This document shows positions 25,054 to 34,177 of a stretch of DNA of 64,000 bases, piece by piece. The stretch spans positions 124,001-188,000 of the forward strand of contig NZ_JAKRVX010000003.1 of assembly GCF_023638035.1 (NCBI RefSeq). Direction: 5' to 3'. Below the pieces are notes generated by a model that did not search any database, was not told the origin of the DNA, and saw only the letters and a list, made by a program, of their open reading frames with translations. This DNA is from Natronocalculus amylovorans (GTDB taxonomy: Archaea; Halobacteriota; Halobacteria; Halobacteriales; Haloferacaceae). Every line of letters starts with the position of its first letter. Positions within the stretch are counted from its first letter, which is position 1. A program made the translations under genes and the position numbers.

Positions 25054-25482
25054 CTATTTTAATCGCTCTTGTAGAAATGACGGATGTGCAGCCGTCACAC
25101 CATCGATCGCCAAAATCTCCTCTGCAATTATAGTACCCAACTCATCACCGTCACCAGCACGTACTTCTGCCATCAGCATGTGGTCTCCTGAAGAGGTATA
25201 CAGCGACTCGATCGAATCAAGCGCCTGCAGCTTTCGGGTGACTTCGACGTACCGGCCGCTATCGACATCCATCCCCACGAATGCAATTGATTGCGAGGAG
25301 AGCTTTTTCGGATCAATATCAGCAGAGTACCCAACGATGACGCCGCTATCTTCAAGCTGTCTAATGTATTTTCGAACTGTTGGTTTTGATACTCCTGCTC
25401 TGTCAGCAATCTCCGCATAGGATGCTTGTGCATCATCCTCAAGAACGGAGAGAATACGATCCGCGGTAGACGTTGTGCTCAT
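25054..25482 (-). CDS. Lrp/AsnC-family transcription regulator
   Basis: The 142-aa protein has an N-terminal HTH (ASYAEIADRAGVSKPTVRKYIRQLEDSGVI) and a C-terminal RAM domain (YVEVTRKLQALDSIESLYTSSGDHMLMAEVRA) for oligomerisation and amino acid sensing. It lies 98 nt downstream of korB on the same strand, with its own promoter likely in the gap. The proximity suggests control of 2-oxoacid or amino acid metabolism, though such regulators often act on distant genes. Confidence 0.92.
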   Translation of the reverse strand: MSTTSTADRILSVLEDDAQASYAEIADRAGVSKPTVRKYIRQLEDSGVIVGYSADIDPKKLSSQSIAFVGMDVDSGRYVEVTRKLQALDSIESLYTSSGDHMLMAEVRAGDGDELGTIIAEEILAIDGVTAAHPSFLQERLK

Positions 25483-25580
25483 AACTACCTATTTTGTTTC
25501 GCAGAAAAAATACCTTGCGAACACGTAAACCAAAACACACCCTGTGAGTGCTCGGTTTTCGCTTCGCGCAGTGTGTCTTG

Positions 25581-26519
25581 TTATTTGTGCTTGTCGAGGA
25601 AGTGGTCTGCCGATCGCTCCCACTCGTAGGAGTCGTCGAAGTACCGCTCTGCAAGCGGTTCTTCTGGAATCTCGCCAATTGCACGTTTCTCCTGTTGGTA
25701 GGATGGTCGGTCCTCGTCAACGTAGAATCGACCAGTAAGGACGGTTCCCTCGTGGAGCGCATCCTCAACCTCTGCCATCATTGCTGCTGCTTCGCGTCGA
25801 TCGTTGACGTCGAAGTCGTAGTCATCGGAGTCTTGTACGTCGATGTATGGGACGTACTGGCGTGCATCCTTGTTCCAGGTTGGACATTGGGTGAGGAAGT
25901 CAATGTGTGCAAAGCCGTCGTGCTCCATTGCCTCAATAATGATCTCTTTTGCCTGGTTTGGATTCACTGCTGCCGTCCGTGCGACGTAGGACGCACCGGA
26001 TGTCAGCGCTAGCGAAAGCGGTCGGATTGGATCCTTTGCGCTTCCGGATGGCTGTGTTTTCGACTTATGGCCTTTCGGACTCGTTGGGGAGGTCTGTCCC
26101 TTTGTGAGGCCGAAAATCTCGTTGTTGAACACAATATACGTCATATCGTGGTTCTCACGAGCGGTGTGCATGAAGTGATTGCCACCGATACCGTAGCCAT
26201 CACCGTCACCACCTGCTGCAACCACTTCGAGACCTGGGTTCGCAAGTTTTGCTGCACGAGCGATCGGGAGCGATCGGCCGTGGAGCGTGTGGAATCCATA
26301 GCTCTCAAAGTAGCTGTTGAGTTTTCCAGAACAGCCGATACCGGTCGTGAGAAGAATCTCATCCGGTGTTCGGCCGAGTTCTGCTGAAGCGCCTTTCAGT
26401 GCCTTCAGGACACCGAAGTCACCACATCCTGGGCACCACGTCGGCTGTGGTTCAAGACCAGGGGTAAACTCGTTTTGATCAACGTCTCTTCCGTCTCCGA
26501 TTGCATTGAACGCACTCAT
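25581..26519 (-). CDS. korB: 2-oxoacid:ferredoxin oxidoreductase, beta subunit
   Basis: The 312-aa protein carries the TPP-binding half of the enzyme: the cysteines in TWCPGCGDFG and TGIGCSGKLNSY, the metal/TPP motif AAGGDGDGYGIGGNH and NNEIFGLTKGQTSPTS. With korA it oxidatively decarboxylates pyruvate or 2-oxoglutarate to acyl-CoA and reduces ferredoxin, replacing NAD-linked dehydrogenases in haloarchaea. It starts 2 nt after the alpha subunit stop. Confidence 0.93.
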   Translation of the reverse strand: MSAFNAIGDGRDVDQNEFTPGLEPQPTWCPGCGDFGVLKALKGASAELGRTPDEILLTTGIGCSGKLNSYFESYGFHTLHGRSLPIARAAKLANPGLEVVAAGGDGDGYGIGGNHFMHTARENHDMTYIVFNNEIFGLTKGQTSPTSPKGHKSKTQPSGSAKDPIRPLSLALTSGASYVARTAAVNPNQAKEIIIEAMEHDGFAHIDFLTQCPTWNKDARQYVPYIDVQDSDDYDFDVNDRREAAAMMAEVEDALHEGTVLTGRFYVDEDRPSYQQEKRAIGEIPEEPLAERYFDDSYEWERSADHFLDKHK

Positions 26520-26521
26520 AA

Positions 26522-28420
26522 TCAGTCACCTGCTGCAGGAACGAATTTGGTCTCCAGCCCTTGGAGATCGTCCCCTTTGATGATGGTTGTTTTGAAGCCT
26601 TCGACGATGTCTGCTGGCTCGAATGGGTTTCCGTTGTATTTGAGAAGGCTCGAAAGTTTCTCGCCGTAGCGTCCAAGTTCCTTCTGGGTGAGTCCACGGA
26701 ACTGTGCGGATGCATTCATCTCAATAACAAGTGCCTCATCGACACTTTCGAGGAATTCGGTAACCTCCTCAACTGGGTACGGCATCATATCACTCACGCC
26801 GAGCGATTTGACTGAGTAGCCCTGGTCAACGAGGACATCAACTGCCTCTTCGACAGTTCCCTGCTGGCTACCGAACGTAAGGAGACCGTATTCGGCGTCA
26901 TCGTCACCGTGGTAGGTCTGGTGTCCGTCCTCGAGGTCGTCGAGGTACGCGCGGATTGCCTCCTGTTTCTGCAGACGTCGGTTCATCTGCGCAACACGGT
27001 TCTCTGGGGTCTCTGCAATGTGCCCCTCTGGAGTGTGTTCGTTACCGGTTGCGAGGTATCGGCCGCCCTTCTGACCGGGGATCGATCGTGGGCTGACACC
27101 GTCTTTAACATCGTGTTGGAATCGCTGGTATTTGCCAGTGTCCGAGTGTGGAGCATCCTCGAGCTCAGCCTCGGTCAGTACGCTGCCGAGGTCTGGGTTT
27201 GGATCTCGATCGAAGTGGCTTGCCGGTACGTTCATCAGCTCGCCGCCGAGCTTCTGATCATACAGGATAAGCGATGGAATCTGGTACTCGTATGCGATCT
27301 TGAACGCCTGTCGCGTCTGATCGTACGCCTCTTCAACAGTTCCCGGTGCGAAGACAACACGTTGGGAGTCTCCCTGTGAGCTGTAAAGGACGTGTTCCAA
27401 GTCAGCCTGCTCTGGCTTCGTTGGCATACCAGTCGATGGACCTGCACGCATTGCCTCGATAAGGACAATCGGCGTTTCGGTCATCTCTGCAAGACCAAGC
27501 GGTTCGCCCATCAGTGCAAAGCCACCGCCGGAGGAGCCCGACATTGCTTTGACACCTGCGTGGCTTGCACCAACAGCGAGTGCCGCTGCAGCAATCTCAT
27601 CTTCGACCTGCTCTGAGATGCCGCCGATCTTTGGGAAGTTCTGACAAAGAATGGTGAACACTTCGGTCCACGGAGTCATTGGATAACCTGCAATGAACCG
27701 GCATCCTTCGTCGATCGAACCGTATGCGATCGCATCCGATCCTGAAAGCAGAACCTGTTCTTCATCGTGCTCTCCCTCTGGGACCTTCACGTCGTGTGCA
27801 TCGACGTCGTACTCGTCTTGTACGAGCTCATATGCCTCGTGAAGAATCTCGAGGTTTGGCTCGAGAATCTTCTCCGGCATCGCATCCGTCATGAGATCTT
27901 CGATCCAATCCGTGTCGATGCCTGCGAGCGCACACGTGACACCAACACCGGCGGTGTTACGCATGACTTCACGGCCGTGCTCACGAGCCATCGATCGGAG
28001 GTCAAGGTCGTAGACGTGCCAGTTGTTTGCCTCGACGCGCTCGTCGAAGTCTTCGATCTCGGATGCATCAAGCAGTCCCGAGTCGTAAACAATCACACCA
28101 CCTTCTCGAAGCTCATCAAGGTTCTCCGAGAGCGGTTTAATCTCCTCGTTTCCGTAGTACGCACCCTCTTTTGGGTTACGTGCGAAGGAGTCACCAAGTG
28201 CAAGAAGGAAGTTGTAGCCGTCCCCTCGTGACTTGACTTTTTCGCTGGAAACGCGGATTTCCGTGTAGGTATGGCCGCCACGGATACGTGATGGATAGTG
28301 TCGATGCGTGAATACGTTCAGCCCCGAACGCATCAGTGCTTTCGCGAAGTTCTGGCTCGTCGAAGCGATCCCGTCACCGGAACCCCCCGCGATTCGCCAG
28401 ATAAGTTCGTCGTCAGTCAT
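26522..28420 (-). CDS. korA: 2-oxoacid:ferredoxin oxidoreductase, alpha subunit
   Basis: From ATG 28420 the 632-aa protein begins MTDDELIWRIAGGSGDGIAS. It is a fusion of the gamma domain (about 1-190) with the alpha domain (about 220-632), as usual in haloarchaeal KorA/PorA. AAAALAVGASHAGVKAMSGSSGGGFALMGE and RAGPSTGMPTKPEQADL are alpha-domain signatures. Whether pyruvate or 2-oxoglutarate is the substrate is not decided by sequence reading. It is first in the korAB operon; the 215-nt upstream region contains the promoter. Confidence 0.92.
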   Translation of the reverse strand: MTDDELIWRIAGGSGDGIASTSQNFAKALMRSGLNVFTHRHYPSRIRGGHTYTEIRVSSEKVKSRGDGYNFLLALGDSFARNPKEGAYYGNEEIKPLSENLDELREGGVIVYDSGLLDASEIEDFDERVEANNWHVYDLDLRSMAREHGREVMRNTAGVGVTCALAGIDTDWIEDLMTDAMPEKILEPNLEILHEAYELVQDEYDVDAHDVKVPEGEHDEEQVLLSGSDAIAYGSIDEGCRFIAGYPMTPWTEVFTILCQNFPKIGGISEQVEDEIAAAALAVGASHAGVKAMSGSSGGGFALMGEPLGLAEMTETPIVLIEAMRAGPSTGMPTKPEQADLEHVLYSSQGDSQRVVFAPGTVEEAYDQTRQAFKIAYEYQIPSLILYDQKLGGELMNVPASHFDRDPNPDLGSVLTEAELEDAPHSDTGKYQRFQHDVKDGVSPRSIPGQKGGRYLATGNEHTPEGHIAETPENRVAQMNRRLQKQEAIRAYLDDLEDGHQTYHGDDDAEYGLLTFGSQQGTVEEAVDVLVDQGYSVKSLGVSDMMPYPVEEVTEFLESVDEALVIEMNASAQFRGLTQKELGRYGEKLSSLLKYNGNPFEPADIVEGFKTTIIKGDDLQGLETKFVPAAGD

Positions 28421-28647
28421 AATTACGGTCACGGCCCCGGTGGGCCACTAGTGATCATAACTTACAATGACCGCGTAAAAGACTTTGCTATGCAATGGCT
28501 AGGAACAATCATTAAAGACTTGATTTGCTGGACGAATGTCCATGAAATATCGTTCAAAATTCTCGTAATTTGACGATCAAAACGTAATATATGACTAGTC
28601 TCTACAGTGTCTAATATAAGGCCATATATAGATGTTAATTTCAAGCG

Positions 28648-29199
28648 CTAGAACAATCCGGCTGCGCCACGGACACCATAGCCTGCTGCAACAAGGAAGA
28701 CAATATAACACACATTTCCACAGAACGACGTAAGTAGAAACCGTCGTCGTGGGTAGTTACTCATCCCCGCTGGAATTGTCATGAGACATCGAATCCCCGG
28801 TATTGCATTGGTACCAACAATCCCCGCACCGCCGTAACGATCGAACACGGTATCAACAAACTGCATTCGTTTTTCACCAACTCGTGCCCTGCTCCACTCA
28901 GGAAGTTCATCCAATCGTGGAACCGTTTTCCGTATCCCTATGAACTCGGTTGCACCATCTACAAATCCACGGTATAGCGTCCACTGGCCAACCGTTGCTG
29001 CAATAACACACAACACACAAATGAAGAGAAGATGGCTGTTTGTCGGTGATAACACGCCAACGTATGCGATGAACACGATCGGTGGCTGTAGCAGTTTTCC
29101 AACAATGAGGCCCTCAAAATAAAAGAGGACAACAAGCGCAGGGATCCCAACCGTCAGTGCAACTGTGACGATCGTGCCGATCGGATCCGAGAGAACCAT
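28648..29199 (-). CDS. DedA/VTT-domain membrane protein
   Basis: The 183-aa protein has several hydrophobic segments and the VTT-domain features: an amphipathic FEGLIVGKLLQPP region, RVGEKRMQFVDTVFDRYGGAGIVGTNAIPGIRCLMTIPAGMS with the conserved Arg, and a terminal YIVFLVAAGYGVRG. DedA proteins handle lipid scrambling and membrane homeostasis; the archaeal role is unknown. It stands alone between korA and aroC, transcribed leftward. Confidence 0.8.
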   Translation of the reverse strand: MVLSDPIGTIVTVALTVGIPALVVLFYFEGLIVGKLLQPPIVFIAYVGVLSPTNSHLLFICVLCVIAATVGQWTLYRGFVDGATEFIGIRKTVPRLDELPEWSRARVGEKRMQFVDTVFDRYGGAGIVGTNAIPGIRCLMTIPAGMSNYPRRRFLLTSFCGNVCYIVFLVAAGYGVRGAAGLF

Positions 29200-29249
29200 A
29201 CGTATCGTACTAGATCACGACTGAAAATAAACCGGTATGTTTGTCGAAA

Positions 29250-30401
29250 CTACTCGTTGTGCGGGCTTCGGGGATGGTACTCCGTATCGTATTTCCCAGG
29301 AGCATTATCAAGTCGATCGGCATTGATCCGACCGGACAACAACATGAAATCCAAAATTGTCAGATTAAGCATTGCCTCGACAACGGGAACTGCGCGCGGC
29401 GGAAGCACTGGGTCGTGTCGGCCAACAACCTGAATCTCTTTCTCTTCGCCGGTTTCCCAATCGACCGTGATCTGTTTTTTTGGAATTGATGTCGGTGCGT
29501 GCCACGTTGCTTCACCCCAAATCGGCTGTCCAGTTGTTATTCCACCCTGAACTCCACCGTGTTTGTTTCCAACTGGTTCTGGATCGCCATCGTCGTCGAA
29601 TTGCCAGTCCTCGTTTCGATCTTTTCCGGTCCATTCTCTGGCTTCTTTTCCAAGCCCAAACTCAACATGTGTTGTCGCTGGAATGGAAAACAGTGCTTGT
29701 CCAAGCCGTGATGGGACCGAATCAAATCGTGGTGCACCAAGCCCGCGTGGCACCCCGCGGGCCTCGAAGTAGATCGAACCTCCAATTGAGTCACCTTCTT
29801 TCTGGTACCGATCGGCTTCCTCACGCATTTTTTCGGCTGCATCCGGGTCCGCACACCGGACGTCATTTTCTTCGGTGTTCTCCAAGATATCTTCCCACGT
29901 TACATCGCCTGCTTTGACATCACCAATCTGGTTGACGTGCGCTTTGACCGTAATGCCGTGTTGCTCGTTGATGAGTTTCGCAACTGCGCCCGCTGCAACC
30001 CAATTTACTGTCTCGCGCGCGGACGATCGACCACCGCCACCCCAGTTTCTGGTTCCAAACTTTGCCGAGTAGGTGAAGTCACCGTGACTTGGGCGTGGTG
30101 CGGTGACGTATGGTTCGTATTTTCCCGATCGTGCGTCTTTGTTCTCGATGACCATTCCGATCGGTGTTCCCGTCGTATAGCCGTCTTGGACGCCGGAGTT
30201 GATGGTTACCGCATCAGGTTCGCCGCGGCTTGTCGTAATCATTGATTGGCCGGGCTTTCGTCGATCGAGCTCTTTTTGAATCGCTGCTTCGGTCAGTTCC
30301 AATCCCGCTGGACAGCCGCTGACAGTGACACCCATGGCTTTACCGTGGCTTTCACCATAGGTCGTCACCTGAAAGAGCCGACCAAACTGATTTCCATTCA
30401 T
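29250..30401 (-). CDS. aroC: Chorismate synthase
   Basis: The 383-aa protein from ATG 30401 begins MNGNQFGRLFQVTTYGESHG and shows all family signatures: GESHGKAMGVTVSGCPAG, the Arg-rich RPSHGDFTYSAKFG and GGGRSSARETVNWVAAGA, and a late RHDPVLPPRAVPVVEAM. It makes chorismate from 5-enolpyruvylshikimate 3-phosphate with reduced FMN. The upstream start at 30449 is rejected because it lacks conserved sequence. Confidence 0.95.
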   Translation of the reverse strand: MNGNQFGRLFQVTTYGESHGKAMGVTVSGCPAGLELTEAAIQKELDRRKPGQSMITTSRGEPDAVTINSGVQDGYTTGTPIGMVIENKDARSGKYEPYVTAPRPSHGDFTYSAKFGTRNWGGGGRSSARETVNWVAAGAVAKLINEQHGITVKAHVNQIGDVKAGDVTWEDILENTEENDVRCADPDAAEKMREEADRYQKEGDSIGGSIYFEARGVPRGLGAPRFDSVPSRLGQALFSIPATTHVEFGLGKEAREWTGKDRNEDWQFDDDGDPEPVGNKHGGVQGGITTGQPIWGEATWHAPTSIPKKQITVDWETGEEKEIQVVGRHDPVLPPRAVPVVEAMLNLTILDFMLLSGRINADRLDNAPGKYDTEYHPRSPHNE

Positions 30402-30510
30402 TACGATACGTTGAGAGCGGGGGCCATTTGAACCTTGCAATCCATACAAAGACTACCGCACACCAAATGAACATACGAAACTATCAGTCTCTGCGTAATG
30501 TATATCATAT

Positions 30511-30660
30511 ATGAACAGTGTAGTACCGCAGTTGGGGCCGATTGACGCGCTTATTTCAGTATTTGGCCCATTTGCACTGCCCGTTCTTTTGTTTTTCGTC
30601 GGTCTCTGTGGCTATCTCGCTCTGTTAAAACTCAACCAGTGGTGGGTTGCTCGATCGTAA
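30511..30660 (+). CDS. 49-aa single-helix membrane protein
   Basis: ATG 30511 to TAA 30658-30660 encodes MNSVVPQLGPIDALISVFGP followed by one strong membrane helix and KLNQWWVARS, a basic, tryptophan-containing cytoplasmic tail. The hydrophobic composition and positive-inside ending suggest a genuine small membrane protein. No function is known. It is divergent from aroC. Confidence 0.5.
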   Translation: MNSVVPQLGPIDALISVFGPFALPVLLFFVGLCGYLALLKLNQWWVARS

Positions 30661-31066
30661 CAACCGTTTTTGTTTGCGTGGCTCTGTTGAATTTCTCAAT
30701 CAGTGATCTGCTTTTTGCGATCGTGCAAGATAAAGAAAATGTATTCAGCACGATCATTTGGACTTGGCAGACATACAATATTAGTAGGACCGATCGAAGC
30801 GAAATAGCACGATATCTATCTAATGGCACACGCAAGCGTGAGCAATCGGTCGGGCGATGGGATACGGTAGTTCAAGATACGAACGGCAGTAGCTCGATGT
30901 TGAGATTTCACCCTGGATGAAGACTTTGCCTACTGCTTTTGAGCCACATCGGTGCGGTTATTGTTTCATATTTGAAACTACTTTTGATTTGGAGAATTAC
31001 AGACAGAAGCCCTAATGAACCTTTTGAGAATGTTTAAGCTCTCATAGAGCATGTTACCTATTATTT
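30661..31066. other. 406-nt gene-free stretch with possible insertion-sequence remnant
   Basis: No credible gene is present; the open frame 30639-30920 has unbiased codons and a non-acidic product. GGCTCTGTTGAA at 30680-30691 resembles an IS6-family terminus but no partner end was seen. A perfect palindrome GTTTCA-TATT-TGAAAC lies at 30963-30978. A TGTTTAAG TATA-like box near 31032-31039 serves the exported protein that starts at 31067. Confidence 0.45.
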
Positions 31067-31600
31067 ATGAGGTACTTACCACCGACGAAGGCATTCATTC
31101 GCGTTTTCCTTGCGCTTGCGCTCGTCACTGCCACAGTTGGCGCCGGTGCCACCCCGGTCGCAGCCCAGAGTGACCAACCTGACTGGGCGGTCGATATGTT
31201 CGGGGAAATAGAACCGGTGATACAAACGTACAATGCGAACGTGGACGTATCAAAGGAGCATTTCGTAGTACGGTGGTCTATCAGCATCTTGGGGGGTGAA
31301 ACGGTGAACCTTCACGTGTTTGACCACGAGAACGACACCATTGCGACCGCATCATTCCATCTAGACAACGACTTGCAGATGGAGGAGTTTGAACTGGGCA
31401 CTCGTGACGACGCTACGCTGCATATCCTCACGGACAAAGACACGTTGGAAAAAGTCCTCACGTCTCCCGATCCCGGTTCTGAATTCCGATCGGCCTACCT
31501 GAACGGAGATCTGCGTTTCTCCGGTAACGGGATGATCAACTCACTCAAGTGGAGCCTCGTTCACGGAATCAGCTGGGTGCATTCCGCAATCTTCGGCTAG
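31067..31600 (+). CDS. Exported SCP2-like protein
   Basis: The 177-aa protein has a signal peptide of about 34 residues ending in GATPVAAQS. The mature part reads like a sterol carrier protein-2 fold: VVRWSISILGG and FHLDNDLQMEEF strands, then DATLHILTDKDTLEKVLT, SEFRSAYLNGDLRFSGN and a final helix. In SCP2 proteins the D-x-T/L-x-I pattern, the F-x-x-A helix and G-x-L/I-x-x-S/G strand are conserved. A secreted form is unusual; the ligand could be a lipid or polyprenoid. The fold is inferred from pattern only. Confidence 0.6.
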   Translation: MRYLPPTKAFIRVFLALALVTATVGAGATPVAAQSDQPDWAVDMFGEIEPVIQTYNANVDVSKEHFVVRWSISILGGETVNLHVFDHENDTIATASFHLDNDLQMEEFELGTRDDATLHILTDKDTLEKVLTSPDPGSEFRSAYLNGDLRFSGNGMINSLKWSLVHGISWVHSAIFG

Positions 31601-31637
31601 CGTGGTCAGCGCACCTCAGACGACCTCCTCGTTTGCG

Positions 31638-32438
31638 TTACCGCCACGGCGCGCCGTCCGGATCGATCACACGCATTTCACGATCGATAGTTTCGATCTC
31701 TTCAAGATCGGCCTTCGTTAGTTCGATCTGTTGTGCCTCGTAGTTTGCACGAATATGCTCGCCAGTTGCCTTTGGGATCGGGACAACAGTCTCTTGTTCG
31801 AACGCCCATGCGAGACAGACTGCTGCAGTCGTTGTATCGTGACGCGCTGCAATCTCGACAAGTTCTGGTTCAGAGAGAATTTCTCCGCGACCCAGTGGCG
31901 AGTACGCGACCAGATGATGGTTGTGCTTTCGTGCGTAACGTCGAAGCTCCTCCTGTTGTAAAAACGGATGACATTCGACTTGATGTGCGGCAATCGGAAC
32001 CGAGAGGTGATCGCGGGCGTCATCGAGCAACTCCGGCGTGAAGTTTGAAACACACAGATGATCCATCACGCCGTCATCGTACAGCTCCTCAAATGCAGCA
32101 AGTGTCTCCTCTGCGTCATATGCGCTGATCGGCCAGTGGACATAGAGCATCTCAACCGATTCGACACCGAGCCGATCGAGACTTGCTTTTGCCGTCCGCT
32201 TTGCATCGTCCGGCGCTAAATTATCCGGATGGACTTTTGTTGCGAGAATCACATCCGATCGATCAACACCGCTCCGTTCGATTCCCGCGCCAACATACGC
32301 CTCGTTTTCATACATCTGTGCGGTGTCAATATGACGATACCCCACATCAAGCGCGGTTACAACGCTCTCTGCACACTCATCTGGGTCTTTGTTTGCGGAT
32401 GTTCCAAGTCCCAACGCAGGAAGTTCAAGACGACTCAT
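31638..32438 (-). CDS. Aldo/keto reductase
   Basis: From ATG 32438 the 266-aa protein has the full AKR tetrad: Asp in DTAQMYENE, the catalytic Tyr in the same motif, Lys in ILATKVHP and His in MLYVHWPIS. NFTPELLDDAR and PLGRGEILSE then PIPKATGEHIRANYEA complete the NADP site. It reduces aldehydes or ketones with NADPH; the substrate is unknown. The longer frame from 32579 overlaps the NCS2 gene tail and is not used. Confidence 0.9.
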   Translation of the reverse strand: MSRLELPALGLGTSANKDPDECAESVVTALDVGYRHIDTAQMYENEAYVGAGIERSGVDRSDVILATKVHPDNLAPDDAKRTAKASLDRLGVESVEMLYVHWPISAYDAEETLAAFEELYDDGVMDHLCVSNFTPELLDDARDHLSVPIAAHQVECHPFLQQEELRRYARKHNHHLVAYSPLGRGEILSEPELVEIAARHDTTTAAVCLAWAFEQETVVPIPKATGEHIRANYEAQQIELTKADLEEIETIDREMRVIDPDGAPWR

Positions 32439-32490
32439 GCGACTACGTTCACAGTCCGCTAAAAAATAGCTGTGTACCGCGGCGATCGCC

Positions 32491-34053
32491 TCAGTCCGTG
32501 TTTGGTGTCTTTTTGCGAATAAATCGGTCGTATGCTGAGAGGAACTCCTCGTTCGACTCTGCGGTTGCTTCCCACGCAATCAGCCCACGCTCTTTGTCAG
32601 TTCCACTAATTGTGTTATCCAAAAACAGCGCAATGAGCCCGCCGACAGCCATCCCTGTCGAGCCAATCACAAGGATAGTTGTTGCGATTGCGTCGACACC
32701 AAGTAGCAGTCCAACGTATGGAATTGCATCAAGCGTAAGCACGATCGTTCCGAGTACTGCCGCATCAGTCAGGCCGGCTGCGATCGCATCAACGCCATCG
32801 ATGTTGCCCATGTATGCTGGAATTGCCATTCCTGCAAACATCGAAATTCCGACAATGAAGAGATTTCGTTGCGAATCAAGTTCGACATATTTCAGATTCG
32901 CAAGACCAACAGCAATAATTTGGCCGAACATTGCGATATACAGTCCACCGATGATTGGACTTGGAATTGATGCAACAAGCGCGCCGAACCAGCCGGAGAA
33001 TCCGAAAATCAACATGACAACCGCACCGATCTGGACAACATACCTCGAAGCAACACCGGTGAGACCGATCGCACCGATGTTTTCGGAGTATGATGTTGAC
33101 CCACCTGATCCCATGACTCCTGAAAAGACGTTCATGATCCCTTCCATTCCAATTCCGTGGTTGATTCGTTTTTCGCTTGGTGCAGCAGCGCCTGACAGTC
33201 TGGCAACCGCATAGTAGTCACCGAGACTTTCGACGATCGATGCTGCAACTCCTGCGAGCATCCCGATTACGAATGCAGCGGTAATCTCTGGAATTCCCCA
33301 CTGGAACGGTGTGATTGGAAGTAGCGCGGGAGTTTCGTTCAGTGTCTGTGCACCAAAGTCAACGTAGCCCGGCGCATCCGGGGAGTAGATACCAACCGTC
33401 GAGAACAAGAACGCAATGACGTATGCACCAACGATTCCTAACAAGACTGGGAAAAGTTTGAACAGGCGATTCGTGTCGAGATACTGTGAAAAGAGGACGA
33501 TGAGCGCAAGTGTAAGACCAAGCAGCCACCAGTCCTGATTGGCGGTAGTAATATCAGGTGCATCAAAGAGCGAAAGGCCGATAAGTGCGATCGTTGGAGC
33601 GATCACCACTGGAGAAAGATACTGTTTGAGCTTTCCAACAAGCCCAAGATACCCGATCACAACCTGGACGATCGCCGCAACAATAATCGCACCCTGTAGC
33701 TGTAACAGTGCAACCTGCCACGCCTCACCAGCGGGATTCGTTGCTTGGACAACTGCAATAACTGCAAGTGCAGGCGCGAGCAGGGAAAACGGGGCACCTT
33801 GGACGATCGGATACCGATTTCCAAACGTCGTTTGGGCTAGTGTTGCGATTCCAGAGACAACAAAGAATGTCCCGATGAACTGTGGCCACAGCTCTTGTGG
33901 CATACCAAGTGCTTCAGCCAGAATAAGCGGAACCGCAATATTTGCACCAACCATCGTGAGGTAGTGCTGAATGCCCAGAAACGCGGAGGTGACAACCGGT
34001 GGTTTGTCATCAATACCATACTTTACAAGTTTTTCTCGCTCCACGTCGCTCAT
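32491..34053 (-). CDS. NCS2-family nucleobase permease
   Basis: The 520-aa protein has 12-14 membrane helices and the NCS2 (UraA/PbuX/UapA) plan: FLGIQHYLTMVGANIAVPLIL in helix 1, the QGAPFSLLAPALAVI segment of helix 3, and AAFVIGMLAGVAASIVESLGDYYAVARL with the substrate-contacting Glu of helix 8, then GSGGSTSYSENIGAIGLTGVASR. It probably imports uracil, xanthine or a related purine by ion symport. No purine catabolic genes are adjacent. Confidence 0.9.
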   Translation of the reverse strand: MSDVEREKLVKYGIDDKPPVVTSAFLGIQHYLTMVGANIAVPLILAEALGMPQELWPQFIGTFFVVSGIATLAQTTFGNRYPIVQGAPFSLLAPALAVIAVVQATNPAGEAWQVALLQLQGAIIVAAIVQVVIGYLGLVGKLKQYLSPVVIAPTIALIGLSLFDAPDITTANQDWWLLGLTLALIVLFSQYLDTNRLFKLFPVLLGIVGAYVIAFLFSTVGIYSPDAPGYVDFGAQTLNETPALLPITPFQWGIPEITAAFVIGMLAGVAASIVESLGDYYAVARLSGAAAPSEKRINHGIGMEGIMNVFSGVMGSGGSTSYSENIGAIGLTGVASRYVVQIGAVVMLIFGFSGWFGALVASIPSPIIGGLYIAMFGQIIAVGLANLKYVELDSQRNLFIVGISMFAGMAIPAYMGNIDGVDAIAAGLTDAAVLGTIVLTLDAIPYVGLLLGVDAIATTILVIGSTGMAVGGLIALFLDNTISGTDKERGLIAWEATAESNEEFLSAYDRFIRKKTPNTD

Positions 34054-34177
34054 ATGCTCACCTGCATTGAACGTGACTGAATAACTGAAAGAATATATAC
34101 GTACCTATGTTTATTTTTCACCCACCACCCAATTCTAACTCATATTACAATGCACAAACATGAATATCACGTCTGTT

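Noticed and set aside
30639-30920. 93-aa open frame
   Set aside because: Composition is neutral to basic, codon use is unbiased and it overlaps the 49-aa gene; no known motif.
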